Shown piece after piece: positions 8,434 to 16,711 of a stretch of DNA of 64,000 bases. Where the stretch lies: contig NZ_QVQV01000008.1 in NCBI RefSeq assembly GCF_003429005.1, forward strand, positions 310,001-374,000, written 5' to 3'. A program made the translations under genes and the position numbers. The notes below the pieces were generated by a model, which searched no databases, was not told the DNA's origin, and saw nothing but the letters and a program-made list of their open reading frames with translations. The DNA is from Paraburkholderia sp. DHOC27. GTDB lineage: Bacteria; Pseudomonadota; Gammaproteobacteria; Burkholderiales; Burkholderiaceae. Positions within the stretch are counted from its first letter, which is position 1. Each line of letters opens with the position of its first letter.

Positions 8434-9162
8434 ATGAGCGAAACCAGTCCGCGCCTCTTCATCGTGTCTCCGCATTTCGACGACGCCGTTTTCAGTTGCG
8501 GCGCGTTGCTCGCCACCCATCCCGATGCCGTCGTCTGTACGGTGTTCGCCGCGCCGCCCGAGCAGGACATGCACACCGAGTGGGATCGCCTCGCTGGTTT
8601 TGCCAGCGCGCACGCCTCGGTGCACGCCCGCACGCTGGAAGACGACGCGGCGCTCGAAGTGCTCGAAGCCGTGCCGGTGCGTATGCCGTTTCGCGACGCG
8701 CAGTACTTCGATTCGCCATCCATTGCCCGGCTTGCCGCCGCGCTCGAAGAAACCATTTACCGCTCGACCGCGAACACGCTGGTGATGCCGCTCGGCCTGC
8801 ATCATCCGGATCACGTGCTCGCCTACGACGCCTGTTGTGAAATCCTGCCGCGACTGTCGCACCTCACGTGGTTCGCGTACGCGGAAGCGATCCACCGCCG
8901 CCAGCCAGGCGTGGTCGACGCGCGGCTCGCGGACCTCGAGGCGCGCGGCATCGTCGCCACGCCGGCGCATCCGGCGCTCGACAGTCACACCATCGACGTG
9001 CAGCGCCAGGCGCTGCTAAAACGCGAAGCCGTGTATGCGTACGCGAGCCAGTTACGCGCGTTCGGCCCGCATGGCTGGGAAGATGTGTTCGGCGACGAGC
9101 GGTACTGGCAATTGAGCGTGTCGCGCGAGAAGGGACGGCGCGCGAAGAAAGCGGGGCATTGA
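8434..9162 (+). CDS. PIG-L/LmbE family deacetylase
   Basis: A 242-residue soluble protein (MSETSPRLFIVSPHFDDAVF). The motif SPHFDDAVFSCGALL matches the PHxDD metal-binding signature of the PIG-L/LmbE zinc deacetylases. The segment MPLGLHHPDHVLAYDACCEI carries the second histidine-rich site (HPDH). These enzymes remove acetyl groups from N-acetylated sugars or thiol cofactor precursors; the substrate here is unknown. An ATG 24 nt further upstream (8410) is also in frame and neither start has a strong ribosome site. No glycosyltransferase, the usual partner of such enzymes in antibiotic or thiol pathways, lies next to it. Confidence 0.8.
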   Translation: MSETSPRLFIVSPHFDDAVFSCGALLATHPDAVVCTVFAAPPEQDMHTEWDRLAGFASAHASVHARTLEDDAALEVLEAVPVRMPFRDAQYFDSPSIARLAAALEETIYRSTANTLVMPLGLHHPDHVLAYDACCEILPRLSHLTWFAYAEAIHRRQPGVVDARLADLEARGIVATPAHPALDSHTIDVQRQALLKREAVYAYASQLRAFGPHGWEDVFGDERYWQLSVSREKGRRAKKAGH

Positions 9163-9308
9163 ACGCGAATGCCACGTGCGGGCGCTATTCAGATGCAGCG
9201 CGGAAGCTTGCTTCAGCAGACCTCTGCTGGATCGCCTACGCTATCAAGGGTCGGGCTGGCAAAGCCGGGCCCGGTGTCGAGCCAAACCCAGGACTACAAG
9301 GTGACCTC

Positions 9309-9461
9309 ATGACTGACAGCATGCACACGAGTCCTATCCCCGATCCGCTGGCGGACCCGACGCGGGACCCCGAGGGCGATCCGCTCGTTCCGCCTTCGCC
9401 TGGCCATCACAACGACGAGCCGCAGCGGCCCGAAGGTCCACCGGACAAAGACCCGGTGTAA
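9309..9461 (+). CDS. Small proline- and aspartate-rich hypothetical protein (50 aa)
   Basis: ATG at 9309 with AAGGTG 7-8 nt upstream. The product is short, acidic and very rich in proline and aspartate (for example PIPDPLADPTRDPEGDPL) with no signal peptide or membrane segment, so it is probably disordered. It sits at the 3' side of the PIG-L gene and is convergent with the phosphonate operon. The frame is embedded in a longer open frame that starts at 8868 inside the PIG-L gene, but only this part looks coding. I do not recognise a family; function unknown. Confidence 0.5.
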   Translation: MTDSMHTSPIPDPLADPTRDPEGDPLVPPSPGHHNDEPQRPEGPPDKDPV

Positions 9462-9467
9462 AGCGCA

Positions 9468-9513
9468 CGCGCCGCACGCTCGCAACTGCGTGACAGTTGG
9501 AGGGTGCGGCGCG
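9468..9513. terminator. Hairpin between convergent genes, possible bidirectional terminator
   Basis: CGCGCCGCAC (9468-9477) pairs with GTGCGGCGCG (9504-9513). Inside, GCAACTG and CAGTTG form a second stem. It starts 7 bp after the stop of the small plus-strand gene and lies about 70 bp past the phnW stop on the other strand. No strong T-tract follows, so termination is plausible but not certain. Confidence 0.45.
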
Positions 9514-9580
9514 CGGGCATCCTGCTCGATGATGGAGCGCTTCGCGACCCCGAAGGCTCGCCGCGCCCAGATGAAACGAC

Positions 9581-10648
9581 TTAGCGCGTCAGCTCGCTGA
9601 AGCCCTGCAGCAGACGGTCGATATCTGCCGGCTGGATGTTGCCCATCGTCGAGATGCGGAACAGTTCCGCCGACAGTCCGCCCTGCCCCGCGTAGATCAC
9701 GAAGCCGCGCGCCTTCAGCGCGTCGTGCAGTTGCGGGTAGCTCACGCCCGCGGGCAAACGGTACGCGCGCAGCACCACCGACGACTCCTGCGGCGGCAGC
9801 ACGCTCGCCATGCCCCGTTCGGCGAGACCGGCGCGCGCCTGCTCGGCAAGCGCCGCATAACGCTGGTGACGGGCCGACCAGCCGCCTTCGTCCGCGAGTT
9901 CGCGCAGTGCTTCGACGAGCGCGTAGTACGCGTGAACCGACGGCGTGAACGGCGTATTGCGCTGATCCTGCAATTTCGCGAGCCGACCGAGGTCGAGGTA
10001 GTACGTGCGGCTCGCCGCCTGCGCGAGCGCGGCGCGGCGCACCATCACGAACGACGCGCCCGGCACGCCGTGCAGACACTTGTTGGCGGTGGCGGCGACG
10101 GCAGCGATGGTGTCGTCCGCGAAGTCGATGGCCTCGGCGGCGAAACTGCTCACGCCGTCCACCAGCAGCCGCACGCCGCGCGGACGGCAGACCTCGGCCA
10201 GCGCGCGCAGATCGTTGAGCCGGCCGGTAGTGGTTTCATGGTGGATCACCGCCACGTGCGTAAAGCCGCCCGCATCGAGGCGCGCCGCGATCCGCTCCAA
10301 ATCCGGCGCCTGCATCCAGTCATGCTTGACCGCCTCGTGCGCGATGCGGTACTGGCTCGCAATCTGCGTAATGCGCTCGCCGTACACGCCGTTTTCGATC
10401 ACCAGCAGCTTGCCGTTTTCCGGCACCAGCGCCGCAATCATGCTTTCGACCGCCGCCGTGCCCGAACCCGTCATCAGCACGGCCTGCCATTCAGTGGCGT
10501 CGAGCTGATAGATGCCGACGAGCCGCGTGCGCGCCTCTTCCTGCAGATCGAAAAACTCGCTCTCGCGATGGCAGAGGTCCGGCTGCAACAGACTCTGACG
10601 CACGCGTTCGGTCAGCGTGACCGGGCCGGGATTGAGCAGCAGCATCAT
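9581..10648 (-). CDS. phnW: 2-aminoethylphosphonate-pyruvate transaminase
   Basis: A 355-residue PLP-dependent class V aminotransferase. It starts MMLLLNPGPVTLTERVRQSL, has MTGSGTAAVESMIAALV around residue 65, LLVDGVSSFAAE around residue 170, and the lysine that should bind PLP in ATANKCLHGVPG. In degradation PhnW converts aminoethylphosphonate and pyruvate to phosphonoacetaldehyde and alanine. Placed after PEP mutase and phosphonopyruvate decarboxylase, it should run in the reverse sense and make 2-aminoethylphosphonate. AAGGAG lies just upstream and the start overlaps the aepY stop (ATGA at 10645-10648), so translation is coupled. No phosphonatase (phnX) is in the window, which supports biosynthesis and not catabolism. 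Confidence 0.93.
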   Translation of the reverse strand: MMLLLNPGPVTLTERVRQSLLQPDLCHRESEFFDLQEEARTRLVGIYQLDATEWQAVLMTGSGTAAVESMIAALVPENGKLLVIENGVYGERITQIASQYRIAHEAVKHDWMQAPDLERIAARLDAGGFTHVAVIHHETTTGRLNDLRALAEVCRPRGVRLLVDGVSSFAAEAIDFADDTIAAVAATANKCLHGVPGASFVMVRRAALAQAASRTYYLDLGRLAKLQDQRNTPFTPSVHAYYALVEALRELADEGGWSARHQRYAALAEQARAGLAERGMASVLPPQESSVVLRAYRLPAGVSYPQLHDALKARGFVIYAGQGGLSAELFRISTMGNIQPADIDRLLQGFSELTR

Positions 10649-11856
10649 TGGGCTCCTTGGGCAGTGCTGACAGCTTGGCCCTTGGGTTGGCCAACGTCGG
10701 CGCCGATGTGGCGCATCAGGCGCGTCTTCACATCGGGCGGGGTGATGGTGGGGCGCGGCAGGCCATCGGGCGTACCGCGGCGAATCGTGAGGCGCACGAA
10801 ACGCGGGCCGTCGAGCAGCGGCGAGGCGAACAGTTCGTCGAGCAAGCCCAGATCGTCGCCTTCCACCGCCGACGCGTAGCCGCACGCCGCCGCCACGCCC
10901 GCAAACGACACCTGCGGCGAGACCGTGGCCTGGCCGCCCGTCGAGTCATGCGCGCCGTTGTCGAGCAGCACATGCGTCAGATTGGCGGGGCCGCAGGCGC
11001 CGAGCGTCGCGAAGGCCCCCATGCGCATCAGCGCGGCGCCGTCACCGTCGAGTGCGACCACGTGCAGGTCGGGACGCGACAGTGCGAGCCCTAGCGCGAA
11101 CGGCGTGAGGCAGCCCATCGAGCCGACCATGTACAACTGGTTCGCGCGGTCGTCGATGGCGTACAGCTCACGTCCACAAAAACCGGTGGACGCGAGCACG
11201 ACAGTCGACTCAGCCGGCGTCTGCGCAATCACGCGCTGCAAGGCAGCCTGACGGGTGGGCAAGGCATCCGGCGCAACCTCACGCCATTGCGCACGCGCGG
11301 TGGTGCGCGCGCCGCGCGCGGCGGCATCCGTCTGCTTCAGTTCATAGGGCGCCACGCTGCCCTTCTGCATGACCAGTGCGTAAGGACGACCGGTCTCGTC
11401 CATGTGCGCGATGGCGCGATCGAGCGCGGGGCCGATCGCGTCCGCTTCGGTCGGGAAGGTCTCCCACGGAATTTCCATGGTGTCGAGCATCGCCGGCGTG
11501 ACGGGCCCCATTAACGCGTGCTGCGGCTCATCCGGAACGCCCGGTTGACCGCGCCACGTGACGATCAGCAATTGCGGCAGCCGGAAGGTCCACGTGAGCG
11601 AGGTGAGCGGACTGACGGCGTTGCCGAGGCCCGAGTTCTGCATCATCGTGACGCCGCGCCGGCCGTTGCGCGCGCCGAGCGTGACGCCGGCGATCAGGGC
11701 GACCGCGTCGCCCTCGTTGGCCGCCGACACGTAATGCAAGGAGGGATCCTGCACGACGTAGTTGATGAACGGCGTCAGATACGAGCACGGCACGCCCGCG
11801 TACCAGTCGAAGCCGCGTGCGCGCGCCGCTTCGACAAACTGTGCAGCCTCGATCAT
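10645..11856 (-). CDS. aepY: Phosphonopyruvate decarboxylase
   Basis: A 403-residue thiamine-diphosphate enzyme that converts phosphonopyruvate to phosphonoacetaldehyde, the step that makes the unfavourable PEP mutase reaction irreversible. The N-terminal half has GVPCSYLTPFINYV, SAANEGDAVALIAG (the ThDP-activating glutamate region) and MMQNSGLGNAVSPLTSL. The C-terminal half has MGSMGCLTPFALGLAL and VALDGDGAALMRMGAFATLG, followed by LLDNGAHDSTGGQ, together the GDG-x(n)-N motif that binds the cofactor pyrophosphate and magnesium. Both ends overlap neighbours by 4 bp (ATGA with aepX at 11853-11856 and with phnW at 10645-10648). The middle position fits the order of reactions. Confidence 0.94.
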   Translation of the reverse strand: MIEAAQFVEAARARGFDWYAGVPCSYLTPFINYVVQDPSLHYVSAANEGDAVALIAGVTLGARNGRRGVTMMQNSGLGNAVSPLTSLTWTFRLPQLLIVTWRGQPGVPDEPQHALMGPVTPAMLDTMEIPWETFPTEADAIGPALDRAIAHMDETGRPYALVMQKGSVAPYELKQTDAAARGARTTARAQWREVAPDALPTRQAALQRVIAQTPAESTVVLASTGFCGRELYAIDDRANQLYMVGSMGCLTPFALGLALSRPDLHVVALDGDGAALMRMGAFATLGACGPANLTHVLLDNGAHDSTGGQATVSPQVSFAGVAAACGYASAVEGDDLGLLDELFASPLLDGPRFVRLTIRRGTPDGLPRPTITPPDVKTRLMRHIGADVGQPKGQAVSTAQGAQ

Positions 11857-13571
11857 TGCGCCTCTCCGCCTGTCCCAGCGGAGGCGAGCGGCGTCTGGCC
11901 ATGCGCGAAGTCGCCTGCGCGGCGGAAATCGTCGAGGTCGTTCACACCGCGCCAGTGGCCGTGGACGTACTGCACTTCAATCGATTCACCGGCTTCGATC
12001 AGCGCGTTGAGCAGCGCGGGCATGTCGAGCGAATCGAAATCGGGGCGCGCACGCAGCGTCGTCAGCACCGCTTGCAGACGCGCACGACCTGCGCCGCGCA
12101 CATTCAGCAGACCGACCCAGCGGCCGTGCGGCAACTCGGCGCCGCTGGCGGCGCCGTCCTGCAACTCGCTCGACACGCGGCGCAGCAGCACCTTGTTGCC
12201 GAACAGGCCGCGATCGTCGGGCGCCGAGCACCATGCGAAGTCGCGCACGCTGCGATTGACCGGCTCGGTGAGCGAGGAATCGACTACGACGCTGAAGTCC
12301 GCTTCGCTTTCGACCAGATCGCGCACGATATAGCTACGGAACAGCAGGTCGCCGTACGAGATGACCGTGTCGGACTTGAGCGCGTCCGCAGCGCAGGCGA
12401 GCGAGGCCAGTTCGCTGGTTTCCGCGTGACGCTCGTTGACGACCAGCTTGATGCCGGCGGTTTCAATGGCGTCCGCGCGGTAGCCGCCGACCACGGTGAT
12501 GTCGTTGACGCCCTGCTTCTTGAATGCATCGACGAGCCAGCGCAGGAGCGGCTTGCCGGCGATCGGCAGCATGACCTTGGGACGCTCGGCGGTGACCGCT
12601 TCAAGCCCGGCGCCGCGGCTTGCCGCCAGCACGATGGCCGAGCCGGATGCGCGCGAAGCGGACAGGTAGCGGTTTTCCGCTTCCGAGTACTCGTCCGCGT
12701 CTTGCAGACGGAAGATTTCGTTGACGGTGGCGATACGTTCTTCGACGTCGACGAGCGTTTCGCTGGCGTGAATTTCCTTGGCGACCGCCTGCATGGCGGA
12801 GGTCGCAGCACGGATCAGATGATTGGCCCAGATTACCGTGCTGATGCCCGCTTCGCGGAACACGTCGGTGGGCGTGCTGTAGTACTTGGTTGGCACGATT
12901 ACGAGCGGACCACGGCCGGCCCATTCGCGCGCGAACTGCAGGATTTCATCGGGGCGCGAGAGCTTGCTGTGAATCAGGATCGCGTCGGCACCAGCCTGAC
13001 GATAGGCTTCGGCGCGCTTGAGCGCCTCTTCCATGCCCCAGCCGGCGATCAGCGCCTCGACGCGCGCGACGATCGAAAAGTCGTCGTCGGCTTGCGAGTC
13101 TTTGCCGGCCTTGATCTTGCCGCAGAACTCGTCGATCTCGGCGAGCGGCTGACGTTCGCCGTTGATGAAGCTGTTGGTCTTGGGGAACTGCTTGTCTTCG
13201 ATGCAGACGCCTGCGATGCCGCGCTGTTCGAGCTTGCGCACGAGACGGCGCACGTTGTTGAAGTTGCCGTAGCCGGTATCGCCATCGAGGAGGATGGGCA
13301 GATCGCTGGCATCGGCCATGAATTCGAGGGTATCGACGACCTGGGTCCAGCTTGCCTCGTTGTTGTCGCGCACGCCGAACTGGGCGGAGATGGCGAGGCC
13401 CGAACCCCAGATGGCCTTGAAGCCGGCTTCGCGGACGATGCGCGCGGACAGACCGTTATGGGCCTCCATCATGAATTCGAGCTGCGTGCTGGTGAGCATT
13501 TGACGCAGACGGGTGGTGCGGGGCAGTTCGCTGCGCGGGGCTGAGAGGGAGGCGGATTCGCGGGCGTTCAT
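11853..13571 (-). CDS. aepX: Phosphoenolpyruvate mutase fused to a C-terminal nucleotidyltransferase
   Basis: A 572-residue two-domain cytoplasmic protein. Residues about 20-300 form a PEP mutase: LDGDTGYGNFNNVRRLVRKL and the loop EDKQFPKTNSF are diagnostic. Residues about 315-560 form a GT-A nucleotidyltransferase: AIVLAASRGAGLEAVTAERP, KVMLPIAGKPLLRWLVDAF, DTVISYGDLLF and VNDLDDFRRA. The mutase makes phosphonopyruvate. By analogy with PntC-type enzymes, the second domain should activate the end product (here 2-aminoethylphosphonate) with CTP. The start MNARESASL has AGGAGA upstream; the frame extends to 13670 without a ribosome site. It is the first gene of a tightly overlapping three-gene operon. 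Confidence 0.93.
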   Translation of the reverse strand: MNARESASLSAPRSELPRTTRLRQMLTSTQLEFMMEAHNGLSARIVREAGFKAIWGSGLAISAQFGVRDNNEASWTQVVDTLEFMADASDLPILLDGDTGYGNFNNVRRLVRKLEQRGIAGVCIEDKQFPKTNSFINGERQPLAEIDEFCGKIKAGKDSQADDDFSIVARVEALIAGWGMEEALKRAEAYRQAGADAILIHSKLSRPDEILQFAREWAGRGPLVIVPTKYYSTPTDVFREAGISTVIWANHLIRAATSAMQAVAKEIHASETLVDVEERIATVNEIFRLQDADEYSEAENRYLSASRASGSAIVLAASRGAGLEAVTAERPKVMLPIAGKPLLRWLVDAFKKQGVNDITVVGGYRADAIETAGIKLVVNERHAETSELASLACAADALKSDTVISYGDLLFRSYIVRDLVESEADFSVVVDSSLTEPVNRSVRDFAWCSAPDDRGLFGNKVLLRRVSSELQDGAASGAELPHGRWVGLLNVRGAGRARLQAVLTTLRARPDFDSLDMPALLNALIEAGESIEVQYVHGHWRGVNDLDDFRRAGDFAHGQTPLASAGTGGEAQ

Positions 13572-14654
13572 TGTTGGCGGTTCTCCTGCAGAGCAAGCTG
13601 TTTTGGGTTCCCATCGGGCGCGGTGGTAGGCCCGATTTTTCCCGTTCTCGATGGACGGTTTGCGGCCCATTCGGGCGGGGGAAAATCGCGACTATAACGG
13701 AAGTGAATCGGGTTCGTGTTTTTGATGATATTTATTTGGTGTTTTGGTGAGAAATGTGGTTTTTTGTTGCCCCTGCGGGGCGGGGGCTTTTTTCGTCACG
13801 CTGTATGGGTTTTGGCTTTTTTCTTTTTCTGGTTTTCTGTTTTGGTTTTAGGTTTGCTTTTGTTATTTGTTTATTGGTTTTTTTGGCTGTTTGGTGGTTA
13901 TCTATTTGTGTTGGCCTTTCCTTGAATTCTTATTGGTTTATTTGTGTTGCCCCTGTGCGGGGCGGCACTTACTTTTCTTTGCCGGCCGCAAAGAAAAGTA
14001 GGCAAAAGAAAGCGGCTCACACCGCCAGCCCGTAGGTGTCCGCCTCGCCGCTCACGCGGCATTGGTCCGAGACGAGACGAGCTCTCGCATTTCTATTTCT
14101 CGTGACAAGGCAGTCATTCGTTCCAGCGTCGCGCTGCGCGCCCCGCCGTCGGGCACAACGCGATGAGGGAGGTAGAGAGGCCTCGCGAGGTCCCGATTCC
14201 CCGGGTGAACCGATCCGCGACGCACGTAGTGCGGAGTGGGGTGGATGAGTGCTTTGTCACTCACGGGGGTGGTGCGAGGGCATGTCTTGTCTTCGGACCG
14301 CTCCAATATTAGTGCAGTGGGGGACACCTACAAGCTGGCGGTGTGAGCCCGCTTTCTTTTGCCTACTTTTCTTTGCGGCGGCAAAGAAAAGTAGGTGCTG
14401 CCCCGCACAGGGGCAACGCAAATAAACCACAAGAATGCAAGGAGAGGCCAAAAAACCAATAAGAGAACAAGACCAAAAAACAAGAAAATGCAAAAACCCA
14501 GACAGAACAGAATAAAACCCAAAAAATCAGACAAATAAAAAACCCAAACTCTAAGGGTTTCCCCCTGCTACGCCGCCAAGGCGCCCCAGCCGTTAACAAT
14601 CACAGTCACTGACTGCATCCCAACCCCTTATTTGAAACACGGAAACGCGCAAAA
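13572..14654. other. Gene-free divergent region built around a long inverted repeat
   Basis: This 1083-bp stretch separates aepX (leftward) from a chemoreceptor gene (rightward). T-rich DNA at about 13716-13912 is mirrored by A-rich DNA at about 14450-14560, with the inverted repeat between them. Open frames here encode runs of Phe/Leu/Trp or Lys-rich peptides and look non-coding. Promoters for both flanking genes should lie near its ends, but I cannot place them. Confidence 0.6.
13913..14449. repeat. Long inverted repeat: two 129-bp arms around a 279-bp centre
   Basis: The left arm (13913-14041) and the reverse complement of the right arm (14321-14449) match closely, including GTTGCCCCTGTGCGGGGC, AAGAAAAGTAGGCAAAAG and CTCACACCGCCAGC. 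Each arm contains its own hairpin, TACTTTTCTTTGC paired with GCAAAGAAAAGTA around a 5-nt loop. The centre (14042-14320) has an open frame on the minus strand, but it shows no ribosome site or known domain. I remember sequences of this kind as recurring between genes in Paraburkholderia genomes; copy number was not checked. No transposase is present. Confidence 0.85.
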
Positions 14655-16205
14655 ATGCCCTCCTTGACCTTGAACAAAAAACTCGGGTCGATGATCGTCG
14701 TGTTATGGATCGGCCTGGTCCTGATCGGCGGCTTCGGCGCATGGCAAAACCGCGCCTCCATGATCTCGGACCGTCGTGAACAACTCACGGCCGTCGTCCA
14801 GCAGTCTGTCAATATCGTCAACCGCTATTACGCCCTCTCGCAACAACACGTCCTCAGCGAACAGGACGCCCAGAAACAGGCGCTCGATACCCTCTCCGCC
14901 ATGCGCTACGGCAAGGACGGCTACGTGTCGGTCAACGACTCGCTGCCCCGTATGCTCATGCATCCTTTCAAGCCGGAACTCAACGGCAAAGACCTCAGCC
15001 ACTTCGCCGACCCCGCCGGCAACAAGCTGTTCGTCAATATCGTCACCGCCGGCAACCAGGACGGCGGCGGCTTCGTCGACTACCTGTGGGCCAAACCCGG
15101 GCACGATCAGCCGGTCCCCAAGACCAGCTACGCCATGCACTTCGCCCCCTGGGACTGGTATGTCGTGAGCGGCATGTACATGGATGACGTCCAGCAAGCC
15201 TTCTACGCCAACCTCGTGCTGTGGCTCGCCATCACCGTCGTGCTCGGCGCAATCGCCACCGGCGTCATGGCGCTCGTGCTGCGCAGCGTGCGCCGCACGC
15301 TCGGCGGCGATCTCGAAGCTGCCGTCGATGTCGCGCAACGCATGGCGCACGGCAACCTGGCAGTGCGCGTGCCGCTCCGGGATCAACGTACCGGCAGTCT
15401 GCTCCACGCCCTGCATACGATGCAGTCCGGGCTCGTCGAAACGGTCTCGCGAGTGCGCGCCGGCACTGAAAATATCAACGTCGGCGCCACGGAAATCGCC
15501 GCGGGCAACACCGACCTCTCGCAACGCACCGAGCAGCAAGCCGCCGCGCTGGTGCAGACGGCCTCGAGCATGGATCAGATGACCGTCAACGTGAAGCAGA
15601 ACGCGGACAGCGCCACCCAGGCCGCGCAACTCGCCGGTCAGGCTGCGGACGTCGCGACGCGCGGTAGCCACGTCGTCGACGACGTGGTGCGCACGATGGG
15701 CGAAATCACCCACAGCTCGCGGCAGATCGGCGACATCATCGGCGTGATCGACGGCATCGCCTTCCAGACCAACATCCTCGCGCTCAACGCGGCCGTCGAA
15801 GCCGCCCGCGCCGGTGAACAGGGCCGCGGCTTCGCGGTGGTCGCCGCCGAAGTGCGCAGCCTCGCGCAACGCTCCGCCACCGCCGCCAAGGAAATCAAGG
15901 CGCTGATCGAAACCTCGACGCATACCGTCGAAACCGGCGCCACGCTGGTCGCCAACGCCGGCTCGACGATGAGCGAGATCGTCCACTCCGTGCGCCGCGT
16001 CAACGAAATCCTCGAGGAAATCAGCCACGCCTCGCATGAGCAGAGCGCGGGCATCGAGCAAGTCAACCGTGCGGTGGGCGAGATGGATCAGGTCACGCAG
16101 CAGAACGCGGCGCTCGTCGAAGAGGCTGCTGCTGCCGCCCATTCACTGAAAGATCAGGTGAGCGTGCTGCGCGAGGCGATTGCGAGTTTCTCGCTGCCGG
16201 CTTGA
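14655..16205 (+). CDS. Methyl-accepting chemotaxis protein with single Cache sensor domain
   Basis: A 516-residue inner-membrane chemoreceptor. TM1 is about residues 10-30 (SMIVVLWIGLVLIGGFGAW). The periplasmic part, residues 31-185, looks like a single Cache (sCache_2) domain: ALDTLSAMRYGKDGYVSVND, MLMHPFKPELNGKDL and SYAMHFAPWDWYVVSGMYMD. TM2 is about 188-213, then HAMP, then the signalling domain with the conserved hairpin tip IDGIAFQTNILALNAAVEAA and GEQGRGFAVVAAEVRSLAQR. The protein ends SFSLPA without a CheR/CheB-binding pentapeptide, so it probably relies on other receptors for adaptation. sCache_2 domains often bind small carboxylic acids; the ligand here is unknown. No che genes are nearby. 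Confidence 0.93.
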   Translation: MPSLTLNKKLGSMIVVLWIGLVLIGGFGAWQNRASMISDRREQLTAVVQQSVNIVNRYYALSQQHVLSEQDAQKQALDTLSAMRYGKDGYVSVNDSLPRMLMHPFKPELNGKDLSHFADPAGNKLFVNIVTAGNQDGGGFVDYLWAKPGHDQPVPKTSYAMHFAPWDWYVVSGMYMDDVQQAFYANLVLWLAITVVLGAIATGVMALVLRSVRRTLGGDLEAAVDVAQRMAHGNLAVRVPLRDQRTGSLLHALHTMQSGLVETVSRVRAGTENINVGATEIAAGNTDLSQRTEQQAAALVQTASSMDQMTVNVKQNADSATQAAQLAGQAADVATRGSHVVDDVVRTMGEITHSSRQIGDIIGVIDGIAFQTNILALNAAVEAARAGEQGRGFAVVAAEVRSLAQRSATAAKEIKALIETSTHTVETGATLVANAGSTMSEIVHSVRRVNEILEEISHASHEQSAGIEQVNRAVGEMDQVTQQNAALVEEAAAAAHSLKDQVSVLREAIASFSLPA

Positions 16206-16711
16206 GATTGCGGTACGTGCAGACGCGTGGTCTGCACGTTTTCACCGGCTGCCACGCGCGGCCATCTGCGGCAAAAAGAAGGCGCCAGCACAGCGGTTCC
16301 TGGCGGAGTGGCTGGTGGCTGAGCGCCTTATGAAACACCCTGCGTCGGAGAGGACGCATCTTTCGAACGAATCAGCAGGGTGGATTTTCAAAGCGTGAGG
16401 GGTTCGGCACGCTCCTCGCCTTACCTCTCTCCCATCGCCACTCCCCCGCCTCATCTCACGAGACCTGACGCGCTCTCAGGTTTCGCCTCGCAACACCTCG
16501 CATCCAGATTACGTTCTCATTACAATCACATCGCAACGGCTTTGCGATTTGCGTGCTGGTGACGCATTGCTGCGCCTGACCGCTTGCCGACGCCGACACC
16601 GACGGCCCCCATCCATCCGGCGCACGCCCCAACGCGTGCGCCGCCAGACAAGGAGCGTATCCGGACACCGCGAGCCCATCGCCGTCGCTCGTCACGCGTC
16701 CGTCTCCATCC
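16206..16711. other. Intergenic between chemoreceptor and ftsI paralogue
   Basis: This 506-bp stretch has a terminator hairpin at its left end (listed separately). A small inverted repeat, ATCGCAA-cggct-TTGCGAT, lies at 16530-16548. No gene was recognised; the ftsI promoter should lie here. Confidence 0.5.
16215..16243 (+). terminator. Rho-independent terminator of the chemoreceptor gene
   Basis: ACGTGCAGAC (16215-16224) pairs perfectly with GTCTGCACGT (16230-16239) around a 5-nt loop. A short T-run (TTTTC) follows. It starts 9 bp after the stop codon. Confidence 0.75.

Noticed and set aside
11817..13544. Plus-strand open frame of 575 codons opposite aepX
   Set aside because: Antisense to a protein with diagnostic PEP mutase and nucleotidyltransferase motifs; no features of its own.
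13716..14035. Overlapping frames encoding Phe/Trp/Leu-rich peptides
   Set aside because: They come from T-rich low-complexity DNA beside the inverted repeat; the hydrophobicity reflects composition and no ribosome site or family is visible.
14052..14327. 91-codon minus-strand frame in the centre of the inverted repeat
   Set aside because: I remember similar hypothetical proteins annotated in related genomes, which fits a repeated DNA element and not a gene. No ribosome site or domain.
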